5,922 nucleotides of DNA from Caldifarciminota bacterium (GTDB taxonomy: Bacteria; Hydrothermota; Tepidihabitantia; Tepidihabitantales; Tepidihabitantaceae), in assembly GCA_011049385.1 (NCBI GenBank), contig DSBX01000263.1:1-5922 (forward strand), given 5' to 3'. The notes beneath the pieces were generated by a model. The model did not search any database and was not told the DNA's origin. It saw only the letters and a list, made by a program, of their open reading frames with translations. The translations under genes were made by a program, and so were the position numbers. This document shows, piece after piece, positions 1-5,224 of the stretch; the first letter of the stretch is position 1; every line of letters starts with the position of its first letter.

Positions 1-79
1 CCGGGTCAAACCGGCAGGTGAAGTGCTCGTCACAACCCGCAAGCAGAAGCAGGGCGGCGATGAACGCGGTAACTCGCAT
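1..79 (-). CDS. Lipoprotein N-terminus (partial, cut by window edge)
   Basis: Only the first 26 codons are visible: an ATG at 79 read on the minus strand. They give a textbook lipoprotein signal peptide: Met-Arg, a hydrophobic core (AFIAALLLL) and the lipobox L-A-G-C with the lipidated cysteine at residue 16, followed by DEHFTCRFDP. The mature protein should be exported, cut by signal peptidase II and anchored in a membrane; its function cannot be read from this piece. In-frame GTG (82) and TTG (85) codons also precede the ATG. A TTGACC/TAGCAT promoter ends only 5 nt before the ATG, so the message is probably leaderless and the ATG is the likeliest start. The G-run at 91-95 resembles a ribosome site but lies upstream of the -10 box. 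Confidence 0.7.
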   Translation of the reverse strand, partial: MRVTAFIAALLLLAGCDEHFTCRFDP

Positions 80-84
80 CACCA

Positions 85-112
85 ATGCTACCCCCGCCGC
101 CGCGCGGGTCAA
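85..112 (-). promoter_or_regulatory. Sigma70-like promoter for the lipoprotein gene
   Basis: On the minus strand a -35 box TTGACC (112-107) is followed, after 16 bp, by a -10 box TAGCAT (90-85). The predicted transcription start, about 78, falls at the ATG of the lipoprotein gene (79). That suggests a leaderless mRNA. The -35 box is one arm of an inverted repeat whose other arm is the -35 box of the divergent symporter gene. Confidence 0.5.
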
Positions 113-129
113 CGGTCGCCGGTTGACCC
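106..129. repeat. Inverted repeat carrying both divergent -35 boxes
   Basis: GGGTCAAC (106-113) and GTTGACCC (122-129) are perfect reverse complements with an 8-bp spacer, centred at 117.5. Each arm contains the TTGACC -35 box of one of the divergent promoters. The -10 boxes (90-85 and 145-150) are also equidistant from the centre. It could be a shared operator, or simply two identical -35 boxes facing apart. Confidence 0.55.
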
Positions 130-150
130 TCCTGCTCGGGCGGGTATGAT
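123..150 (+). promoter_or_regulatory. Strong sigma70-like promoter for the SLC13 symporter operon
   Basis: A -35 box TTGACC (123-128; 5 of 6 consensus) and a -10 box TATGAT (145-150; 5 of 6) are separated by 16 bp. The predicted transcription start near 157 would leave a leader of about 77 nt before the symporter ATG at 234, long enough to hold a Shine-Dalgarno site and a small hairpin. Confidence 0.65.
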
Positions 151-169
151 TGGGCCGCCTGGCTTGGGT

Positions 170-190
170 GCCGGTTCTGTGGTGACCGGC
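170..190 (+). other. Small hairpin in the symporter mRNA leader
   Basis: GCCGGT (170-175) can pair with ACCGGC (185-190) across a 9-nt loop in the predicted leader of the symporter transcript. It ends 31 nt before the Shine-Dalgarno site and does not include it. No known riboswitch pattern was recognised, and short GC stems arise often by chance in DNA of this composition. Confidence 0.25.
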
Positions 191-233
191 CGGGCGGTTT
201 CCGACAGGCATTAGACAACCCGAGGAGTGCTTG

Positions 234-1592
234 ATGCCGGTCCGAGGTCTCACGTCCAAGAACCTGCTTCATTCCGCCGTCGCCCTCGCGCTCGGGGCCG
301 CGGTCTATCTTGTCCCGATACCCGGGATGCCGGACCCGGCCAAGCGCTGCCTGGCCATCGTCGCGGTCGCGACCTGGCTCTGGGTTACCGAAGCGATACC
401 GCTGTTCGCGACCTCTTTCCTCATCGTCCTGCTCTCTGCGCTGTTCCTGACCGGGCCGCTCGACATCGGCGTCCAGGTCTTTTTCGCCCCGTTCTTCGAC
501 CCGGTGATAATGCTCTTTCTCGGCGGCTTCATCCTGTCCCAGGCGCTGGACAAGTACTCGCTCGACGACCTGCTCGCCCGGGCCATCCTCAACCGTACCG
601 GCGCGAAACCGGGCAACGTCCTGTTCGGGATGATGCTCGTCGCCGCGGTGCTCTCGATGTGGATGTCCAACACCGCCGCGACCGCCCTGCTCGTCGGCCT
701 CGCGCTGACCATCATTCGCCGGCTGGAGGCCGGTGACCCGTTCCGCATCGCGCTCATCCTCGGCATCCCGTTCGCCGCCAACATCGGCGGCGTCGCGACC
801 CCGATCGGCACGCCGCCCAACGCCATCGCCCTCGGCATCCTCGCCGAACACGGCATCCGGCTCAGCTTCGTGCGCTGGATGGCGGTCGGCATCCCGATCA
901 CCGCCGCGATGTTCTTCCTGCTCTGGTGGCTGTTGTCCAAGCTGTTCCCGGCCCGAACGGCCACGGTCACCCTGCCGCCGGTCGAACCCGAGCCGCTCGA
1001 CCGCCGACAGTGGACGGTGGTCATCACCTTTGCGGTCACCGTCCTGCTCTGGCTCACCGCCGAGCTCCACAAACTGCCGAGCTCGGTCGTCGCGCTGGTG
1101 CCGACGCTGGTCTTCACCGGCCTGCGCCTGCTCGACAAGGAGGACTTCGGCCGGGTCGGCTGGGACGTGCTCATCCTGATGGGCGGCGGGCTGTCGCTCG
1201 GCGTTGCCATCCAGCGCTCGGGCCTGACCGGCTGGCTGATGACCCTCGTCCACCTCGAAGGAGTCAACCCCGTCCTGCTGACCGCCGCGTTCACCGCCGT
1301 TGCGATGGTCGTCACCACTTTCATCAGCAACACTTCGGCCGCGGCCCTGCTCCTGCCGCTGGTCGCCGGCCTCGCCCCGCACCCGACCGTGCCGGTGCTG
1401 GCGGTGGCCATCGGCGTTTCGGTCTCAATGGTACTGCCGGTCTCGACCCCGCCCAATGCCATCGCCTACGGTTCCGGCCTGTTCGGCGTCCGGACCATGG
1501 CCCGGGTCGGCATCATCGTCTCCGCGGCCGGGCTGGTGCTGGTTGTCCTCGGCGTACTAGCACTGACCCATCTCTTCGGCCTGGGTCGGTAA
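234..1592 (+). CDS. SLC13/DASS family anion (dicarboxylate-type) symporter
   Basis: This 452-residue inner-membrane permease matches the divalent anion:sodium symporter family, which imports di- and tricarboxylates or inorganic anions such as sulfate with cations, usually Na+. The polypeptide is hydrophobic throughout, with roughly 11-12 membrane segments. The family hallmarks appear twice, as expected for its two inverted repeats. SNT motifs that help bind cation and substrate lie at residues 145-147 (MSNTAAT) and 365-367 (ISNTSAA). The loop motifs are GTPPNAIAL (192-200) and the signature STPPNAIAYGSG (404-415). TEAIP at 52-56 is also typical. The exact substrate cannot be told from sequence. 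The ATG at 234 is preferred over the TTG at 231 because GAGGAG (222-227) lies 6 nt before it. The length is normal and the gene looks intact. A zinc-ribbon gene follows after 9 nt. Confidence 0.92.
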   Translation: MPVRGLTSKNLLHSAVALALGAAVYLVPIPGMPDPAKRCLAIVAVATWLWVTEAIPLFATSFLIVLLSALFLTGPLDIGVQVFFAPFFDPVIMLFLGGFILSQALDKYSLDDLLARAILNRTGAKPGNVLFGMMLVAAVLSMWMSNTAATALLVGLALTIIRRLEAGDPFRIALILGIPFAANIGGVATPIGTPPNAIALGILAEHGIRLSFVRWMAVGIPITAAMFFLLWWLLSKLFPARTATVTLPPVEPEPLDRRQWTVVITFAVTVLLWLTAELHKLPSSVVALVPTLVFTGLRLLDKEDFGRVGWDVLILMGGGLSLGVAIQRSGLTGWLMTLVHLEGVNPVLLTAAFTAVAMVVTTFISNTSAAALLLPLVAGLAPHPTVPVLAVAIGVSVSMVLPVSTPPNAIAYGSGLFGVRTMARVGIIVSAAGLVLVVLGVLALTHLFGLGR

Positions 1593-1601
1593 GGAGGTAT
1601 C

Positions 1602-1964
1602 GTGGAATCAGCCAAGATTGACCGTTGCATGAACTGCGGCGGCACCGAGGTCACCAACCTCGTCTACGTTCGGACCGGCGAGCCGGTCTGCATCTTCGTC
1701 AAGTGCAACTCCTGCGGCGGGTTCGTCAGCCGCTACGTCCTCAGCCGCTACACTTCGGACCAGCCCTACGAAACCCTGCTCAGGATGCTCCGGCAGTACG
1801 CCTACGCGTCGGGCAAGCGCTGTCTCGAGGAGGTCGAGGAGTTCGGGCAAACTGTCAAGGCCGAGTTCGAACGGGTCCAGCGGCTCGTCGCCGAGACCGG
1901 GGAGGAACGACGGGTCGAGGAGCTTATCGAGGACGCGCGGCGGGCGGAGAAGAAACAGGACTGA
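1602..1964 (+). CDS. Small zinc-ribbon protein with helical C-terminus, unknown function
   Basis: This 120-residue soluble protein is not a family I recognise. Cys9-x2-Cys12 and Cys35-x2-Cys38 form the two knuckles of a probable zinc ribbon, with an extra Cys30. Residues 70-120 are very rich in Glu, Arg and Lys and probably form a long helix or coiled coil (EEVEEFGQTVKAEFERVQRL). It starts with GTG at 1602. A perfect AAGGAGG ribosome site (1591-1597) overlaps the TAA of the upstream symporter gene, so the two genes are almost certainly co-transcribed. A later in-frame ATG at 1629 would delete Cys9 and is unlikely. A binding or regulatory role is possible, but nothing shows which. Its last 41 bp overlap tail-to-tail with the membrane-protein gene on the other strand. 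Confidence 0.8.
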   Translation: MESAKIDRCMNCGGTEVTNLVYVRTGEPVCIFVKCNSCGGFVSRYVLSRYTSDQPYETLLRMLRQYAYASGKRCLEEVEEFGQTVKAEFERVQRLVAETGEERRVEELIEDARRAEKKQD

Positions 1965-2574
1965 CCCGGCGCCGGTTCCGCACGAACAGGAGCGGAAAGG
2001 CTATGTCCGAGAAGGTGCAGGGGAGCCAGACCGCCAACAGCAGGAACAGGAACAGCCCCACGTACTTGACCGCCGGCAGAGTCCCGTCCAGCGCCATGCC
2101 GATGTGCGCGAGCGAGGCCACGGTGCTGAGCAGGACGTGACCGGCGTGCGGGAGTTTCGTCGCGGGCCGGAACCAGGCCACCGCGATACCGGCCAGCGCC
2201 GCCGGGTTGACCAGGTACCAGAGTTCGATGAACCCGATGTGCGCGTGGGCGTGATGCAGGCCGACCAGCCGCTCGCCGAGAAACGGGATGAGCGAGTCGG
2301 ACAAGGTACCGATGCCGACCGCCCCGACATAACCGAGCAGGACCAGCGGCAGGAGCGGCGGCCGCCGGCCTTCGTCCCGACGGTAGAGCCCGTACATCCC
2401 CGCGGTTGCGGCCGCGCTGGCGAAGACGTGCAACGGGTGGAAGAGCTCGAACATCCGGAGGGCAACGCTTTCCGGCAGGCGACCCAGCGGCACGAGCAGG
2501 AGGATGCCCAGCACCGCCCCGCCCGCGGTCCAGGGCAGATGATGCCCGAGTTCGTGCAGGATCCGGCGCATCAT
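1924..2574 (-). CDS. His-rich polytopic membrane protein with internal duplication; candidate metal permease
   Basis: The 216-residue integral membrane protein has about six hydrophobic segments and a short basic tail (RNRRR, 199-203). Twelve histidines cluster in motifs: HELGHH (7-12), HPLH (46-49), HHAHAH (107-112), HAGH (143-146) and H157. Two halves match at an offset of exactly 97 residues. HPLHV..S..AT (46-57) matches HAGHV..S..AS (143-154), and TLSDSLIP (90-97) matches TFSDIAFP (187-194). Its ATG overlaps the TGA of the upstream Fur-family gene (ATGA, 2574-2571), which implies translational coupling, and AAAGG lies about 9 nt upstream. An in-frame GTG at 2598 lacks a clear ribosome site. 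I infer a role in metal transport or handling from the histidines and the regulator; I recognise no named family. No signal peptide is apparent. Confidence 0.78.
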   Translation of the reverse strand: MMRRILHELGHHLPWTAGGAVLGILLLVPLGRLPESVALRMFELFHPLHVFASAAATAGMYGLYRRDEGRRPPLLPLVLLGYVGAVGIGTLSDSLIPFLGERLVGLHHAHAHIGFIELWYLVNPAALAGIAVAWFRPATKLPHAGHVLLSTVASLAHIGMALDGTLPAVKYVGLFLFLLLAVWLPCTFSDIAFPLLFVRNRRRVSPVSSPPAARPR

Positions 2575-3035
2575 CGCCGCGAGCCTTTGCTCCGGCACAC
2601 CGGACAGACGCCGGCCACCTGCATCGAATGCCCGCTGACCCGGAACCCGGTCCTGCGCTCGATGCGCCGGCGCTGGGTGTCCGGAAAACCGCAGTCGACC
2701 GACGCGACCCGGCCGCAGTCGGTGCAGACGATGTGATGGTGGTGACGCTCTCCGCCGACCGGGCAGGCGGCGTAACTGCGCCGCCGGTCCCCGCGCTCGA
2801 CCCGGGCCAGGAGCCCGGCCCCGGCCAGTTCCTCAAGCACCCGGTAGACCGTCTGCAGACCGAGTCGGCTCAACTGCGGACGCAGGCGGGCGTGAACCTC
2901 CTCCGGCGTCGCGGCTCGCCCCCCGGTTCCGGACAGGAACGCGGCCACCGCCAGCCGCCGCGGTGTCGCCTTGAGACCGGACCGGCGCAGGGCGTCGCGG
3001 GTTGTCGCATCGTCGTAAATGGAATTCAATTCCAT
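2571..3035 (-). CDS. Fur-family metal-responsive transcriptional regulator
   Basis: This protein of up to 154 residues has the complete Fur/Zur/PerR architecture. The N-terminal winged helix includes LRRSGLKATPRRLAV (16-30) and the recognition helix LQTVYRVLEEL (60-70). The C-terminal dimerisation and metal-binding domain has HHHH (98-101), the structural zinc cysteines C104/C107 and C144/C147, and His136 in the motif FRVSGHSMQVAGVCPVC. Such proteins dimerise and usually repress metal-uptake genes when loaded with Fe, Zn or Mn; which metal is sensed cannot be decided here. The start is uncertain. The ATG at 3035 has no ribosome site, and a TTGACG/TACAGT promoter predicts transcription starting near 3031, inside the frame. 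A leaderless TTG start at 3029 (152 residues) is therefore a real alternative. A perfect 25-bp palindrome over the start region suggests autoregulation. The coupled downstream gene is the His-rich membrane protein. Confidence 0.93.
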   Translation of the reverse strand: MELNSIYDDATTRDALRRSGLKATPRRLAVAAFLSGTGGRAATPEEVHARLRPQLSRLGLQTVYRVLEELAGAGLLARVERGDRRRSYAACPVGGERHHHHIVCTDCGRVASVDCGFPDTQRRRIERRTGFRVSGHSMQVAGVCPVCRSKGSRR

Positions 3036-3039
3036 TTAC
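3015..3039. promoter_or_regulatory. Perfect 25-bp palindrome, probable operator of the Fur-family regulator
   Basis: The left arm GTAAATGGAATT (3015-3026) and right arm AATTCCATTTAC (3028-3039) are perfect reverse complements around a single central base (3027), a 12-1-12 layout. It is AT-rich within GC-rich DNA. Odd-centred palindromes of this kind are typical of Fur, Zur and PerR boxes (7-1-7 and longer). It overlaps the end of the predicted -10 box, the predicted transcription start and the first codons of the regulator, where a bound dimer would block transcription. I saw no second copy in the window. Confidence 0.75.
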
Positions 3040-3066
3040 TGTAGCCCAGGAAGGCCCCGGCGTCAA
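3038..3066 (-). promoter_or_regulatory. Sigma70-like promoter for the Fur-family regulator operon
   Basis: On the minus strand TTGACG (3066-3061; 5 of 6 consensus) is followed after exactly 17 bp by TACAGT (3043-3038; 4 of 6). The predicted transcription start is near 3031, inside the palindrome. The -35 box largely overlaps the loop of the hairpin that follows the aminopeptidase gene. Confidence 0.5.
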
Positions 3067-3077
3067 GCGCCGGGGCC
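3053..3077 (-). terminator. GC-rich hairpin after the aminopeptidase gene
   Basis: A perfect 10-bp stem, GGCCCCGGCG (3053-3062) with CGCCGGGGCC (3068-3077), and a 5-nt loop lie 15 nt beyond the pepA stop codon. It is well placed to end pepA transcription or protect the 3' end of the message. There is no U-run after it on the minus strand (TTCCTGGGC), so it is not a canonical intrinsic terminator. Confidence 0.5.
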
Positions 3078-3092
3078 GTATTCGTGGCCGCT

Positions 3093-4568
3093 CTAAAGCG
3101 AGCGCAGGCAGGCGAACAGGGTCCGAAGCGGAACGCCGGTTCCACCCGCCGGCGCATAATCCCAGCCTTCCTTGGTGAACGCCGGTCCGGCAATGTCCAT
3201 GTGCACCCAGGGAATGCCCGCGCCGACGAACTCCTTGAGGAAGAGAGCGGCGATGATCGTACCGGCGTTCATCGGCTTGCCGATGTTCTTGATGTCGGCG
3301 ACCTTGCTCTTGATGTGCGTCCGGTACCGCTCGGCCAGCGGCAGTTGCCAGCACAACTCGCCCTGCTCCCGGCCGAGCCGGATGATGCGGTCCATCATCG
3401 CCTGGTCGGTGCCAAGCAGGGCGGTGTATTCGTCCCCGACCGCGACCACCGCCGCGCCGGTCAGCGTCGCGATGTCAATCATCAGGTCCGGCTTGAGCGT
3501 CGAGCCGTACGCCAGCGCGTCGGCGAGAATCAGCCGGCCCTCGGCGTCGGTGTTCAGCACCTCCGAGGTCTTGCCGCCGAAGTGACGGATGACGTCACCC
3601 GGCTTCTGGGCACTGCCCGAGGGCAGGTTCTCGGCCAGCGGCGTGAGGCCGTGCACCTCGTGCGGCAGGTCCAGCTCGCCCAGCAGTCTGAACAGACCGA
3701 ATACCGCGGCCGCGCCCGCCATGTCCTGCTTCATCCCGTCCATTGACGGCCCGGGCTTCAAGTTGAGTCCGCCGGAGTCGAAAGTGACGCCCTTACCGAC
3801 CACGACCACCCGCTTCCCGGGCCGGCGCGCCGGTCGGTAGACCATGTGCACGAAACAGGGCGGCTCCTGCGAGCCGGCCCCGACCCTAAGCACGCCGTTC
3901 ATCCCCTGCCGGATGAGGTCGTCCTTGCGCATCACTTCGACCGTGATTCGGTCCGGCTTGGCCAGCCAGTTGGCGAGCTCGGCCATCATCTCCGGCGACT
4001 TCTGGCTCGGCGGTTCGTTGACGAGGTCGCGGACATAGCAGGCCGCCTCGGCAACCGCGGTCGCCGCGCGCGCCGCGCGTTCCAGTTCCGGCTTCGGCTT
4101 CGCCGGTACCAGCAGGCTGAACCGGACCGGGGGGCGGTTCTCGTCCACCCCGACGCGGCGATGCTCGATGTAGCGGTAACTGCCGAGCAGGACGCCTTCG
4201 ACCGCGGCCGCGGCGAAACCCGCCGCTGGCCCGGGCGCAAACCCGGCCCCGGGCAGGAGCAGGCCGAGTTCTTCCACGCCCATCTCCTCCGCCGCCTTCA
4301 GGGCCCTGGCGGCCGCGGCCCGGACCCGGTCGGGCGCGTAGTCTTTCTTCTTGCCGAGTCCGACCAGAATCAGCCGCTGTTTCCCCCGGTCCGAGCGCAG
4401 GAGCGCGACCCGCTTGTGCTGGCCCCGGAAGCCCTCTTCTTCGGCCACCGCCCGGAAGGCGGCCGCCTCGGTCCGGGTGAGGCCGGCGATGCCGGGCCGG
4501 TCTTCAAACGCGAACGCGGCCCGGAAACGACCCTTCCACTGACGTGCCGAAATCAACCTGACTTTCAC
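3093..4568 (-). CDS. pepA: Leucyl aminopeptidase, M17 family
   Basis: The 491-residue cytosolic dinuclear metalloenzyme removes N-terminal residues from peptides in protein turnover and peptide use; family members form hexamers. The N-terminal domain (about 1-160) is variable and the catalytic domain follows. All metal and catalytic residues are present at a constant offset of 11 from E. coli PepA: K259, D264 (GKGVTFDSGG), D282, D341 and E343 (signature NTDAEGRL, 339-346), plus catalytic K271 and R345. The C-terminus has the usual HMDIAGPAF and GGTGVPLRTL segments. The start is GTG at 4568, supported by AAAGGAG (4580-4574) 5 nt upstream. The length is normal with no sign of damage. It lies 77 bp downstream of the deaminase gene on the same strand. 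A TTGACA box at 4634-4629 may give it its own promoter, and a strong hairpin follows its stop. Confidence 0.96.
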   Translation of the reverse strand: MKVRLISARQWKGRFRAAFAFEDRPGIAGLTRTEAAAFRAVAEEEGFRGQHKRVALLRSDRGKQRLILVGLGKKKDYAPDRVRAAAARALKAAEEMGVEELGLLLPGAGFAPGPAAGFAAAAVEGVLLGSYRYIEHRRVGVDENRPPVRFSLLVPAKPKPELERAARAATAVAEAACYVRDLVNEPPSQKSPEMMAELANWLAKPDRITVEVMRKDDLIRQGMNGVLRVGAGSQEPPCFVHMVYRPARRPGKRVVVVGKGVTFDSGGLNLKPGPSMDGMKQDMAGAAAVFGLFRLLGELDLPHEVHGLTPLAENLPSGSAQKPGDVIRHFGGKTSEVLNTDAEGRLILADALAYGSTLKPDLMIDIATLTGAAVVAVGDEYTALLGTDQAMMDRIIRLGREQGELCWQLPLAERYRTHIKSKVADIKNIGKPMNAGTIIAALFLKEFVGAGIPWVHMDIAGPAFTKEGWDYAPAGGTGVPLRTLFACLRSL

Positions 4569-4605
4569 GATAGCTCCTTTCTCAGTTGCGGTTCGTCCTG
4601 TCTAG

Positions 4606-4634
4606 ACTCTGCCCGCCGGGCGGGCGGCTGTCAA
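4606..4634 (-). promoter_or_regulatory. Possible promoter for pepA
   Basis: A perfect TTGACA -35 box (4634-4629) on the minus strand is followed after 17 bp by CAGAGT (4611-4606), which matches the -10 consensus at only 3 of 6 positions. The predicted start near 4599 would leave about 30 nt of leader containing the AAAGGAG site. The weak -10 makes this tentative; read-through from the deaminase gene is the alternative. Confidence 0.3.
4611..4625. repeat. 7-1-7 GC palindrome between deaminase and pepA genes
   Basis: GCCCGCC (4611-4617) and GGCGGGC (4619-4625) are perfect inverted arms around one base. The site lies 20 bp after the deaminase stop codon and inside the spacer of the possible pepA promoter. 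It could be a compact terminator stem for the deaminase message, although no U-run follows, or a protein site. GC palindromes are common in this composition. Confidence 0.35.
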
Positions 4635-4645
4635 ACCGAACCCGG

Positions 4646-5146
4646 TCAGTAGGGCAGGCTGCGGCCGAGTTCCCGCCAGTAGAGAAACAGGTCCCGACAG
4701 GCATCGGCCATGAACCCGGCGACCAGCTCGACCCGGCCGCCGCCGTCCGCGTTCATCCGCTCCGCCGGTATCGCCAGCTCGTTGAACCCGGCCGCCGCCG
4801 CGTCGGCGATGGTCGCGCCGTAGACGACCCGGCTGACCCGGGCCCAGTGCGCGGCCGAGAAGCACATCGGGCACGGCTCGCAGGTCGCGCACAGCGTCGC
4901 GCCCGAAAGGTCGAGACTGCCGAGCTCACGGCAGGCGACACCGATCGCGATGACCTCGGCGTGCCGGGTCGGGTCGCCGTCCCGCCAGACGGTGTTGTGC
5001 CGCGCGGCCAGCAGTCGGCCCTCGAGCACGACCGCACAGCCGAACGGCGTCTGGCCGGACTCGATGCCGGCCCGGGCCGCGGCAATCGCCGCCTCCATCC
5101 CGGCCTTGTCGCCGGCCGCGAGGGAACCCGGTACTGTGTTTGTCAC
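4646..5146 (-). CDS. GuaD-like nucleoside deaminase (zinc-dependent cytidine deaminase fold)
   Basis: With the GTG start at 5146 the product is 166 residues; an internal ATG at 5098 would give 150. Zinc and catalytic motifs are complete: H62-A-E64 (ligand and proton shuttle) and C89-E-P-C92 with the following PMC. PFG (34-36), N51 and the segment WAR..RVVYGA..ADAAAAGF resemble guanine deaminase GuaD more than tRNA deaminase TadA. Like B. subtilis GuaD, the chain ends in tyrosine. The likely role is hydrolytic deamination of guanine or a related base or nucleoside in purine salvage, in the cytosol; the exact substrate is not settled. The GTG start has no ribosome site but lies 7 nt after a TTGACA-N16-TAGAAG promoter, which fits a leaderless message. 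It is transcribed divergently from the JAMM gene. Long upstream extension of the open frame is GC-driven. Confidence 0.88.
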   Translation of the reverse strand: MTNTVPGSLAAGDKAGMEAAIAAARAGIESGQTPFGCAVVLEGRLLAARHNTVWRDGDPTRHAEVIAIGVACRELGSLDLSGATLCATCEPCPMCFSAAHWARVSRVVYGATIADAAAAGFNELAIPAERMNADGGGRVELVAGFMADACRDLFLYWRELGRSLPY

Positions 5147-5153
5147 GGAGATA

Positions 5154-5181
5154 CTTCTAGTCGAACACAGGCTCGTGTCAA
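5154..5181 (-). promoter_or_regulatory. Promoter of the deaminase gene
   Basis: On the minus strand a perfect TTGACA (5181-5176) and TAGAAG (5159-5154; 4 of 6) are 16 bp apart. The predicted transcription start is at 5147-5146, directly at the GTG start codon. The -35 box lies within the shared 18-bp palindrome. Confidence 0.55.
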
Positions 5182-5194
5182 GCCGCGGCTTGAC
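5177..5194. promoter_or_regulatory. Perfect 18-bp palindrome shared by two divergent promoters
   Basis: GTCAAGCCGCGGCTTGAC reads the same on both strands with no spacer, centred at 5185.5. Its ends provide five of the six bases of the -35 boxes TTGACA (minus) and TTGACT (plus). The -10 boxes lie 26.5 bp and the GTG start codons 39.5 bp from the centre on both sides. A regulator bound here would cover both -35 boxes. Its identity is unknown. Confidence 0.65.
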
Positions 5195-5217
5195 TCCGGG
5201 TCGCCACGGCCTATCCT
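5190..5217 (+). promoter_or_regulatory. Promoter of the JAMM-protein gene
   Basis: TTGACT (5190-5195; 5 of 6) and TATCCT (5212-5217; 4 of 6) are 16 bp apart. The predicted transcription start is at 5224-5225, where the GTG start codon begins, giving a leaderless message. The DNA before the GTG is pyrimidine-rich and holds no ribosome site. Confidence 0.55.
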
Positions 5218-5224
5218 TCGCCCC

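Noticed and set aside
91..95. G-run as Shine-Dalgarno site of the lipoprotein gene
   Set aside because: It lies upstream of the predicted -10 box, so it would not be in the mRNA; a leaderless start fits better, although a longer transcript would revive it.
23..214. 63-codon plus-strand frame across the divergent promoter region
   Set aside because: It has no ribosome site, no recognisable content, and overlaps both the lipoprotein signal peptide on the other strand and the promoters.
30..1382. 450-codon open frame on the minus strand, antisense to the symporter gene
   Set aside because: Its product is a low-complexity run of Arg, Gly, Asp, Gln and Glu without domain motifs, as expected from the antisense of GC-rich coding DNA. 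The symporter on the plus strand has clear family motifs.
1966..1975. CCGGCGCCGG palindrome just after the zinc-ribbon stop codon
   Set aside because: It has no loop and no U-run, and it lies within the membrane-protein coding sequence; short GC palindromes are expected here.
1802..2836. 344-codon minus-strand open frame overlapping the membrane-protein and regulator genes
   Set aside because: Composition is Arg/Ala/Pro/Ser-rich and it has no motifs. It is out of frame with the His-rich membrane protein and the Fur-family gene, which account for this DNA.
4646..5146. Assignment of the deaminase as TadA (tRNA adenosine deaminase)
   Set aside because: The CEPCPMC motif and the WAR...DAAAAGF segment resemble GuaD-type deaminases; TadA usually shows an LEPCxMC pattern and a different C-terminal half.
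4586..5224. In-frame extension upstream of the JAMM protein, antisense to the deaminase
   Set aside because: The translated sequence has no family features, covers the whole deaminase gene, and would cross the divergent promoter. The GTG at 5225 sits right after a promoter.
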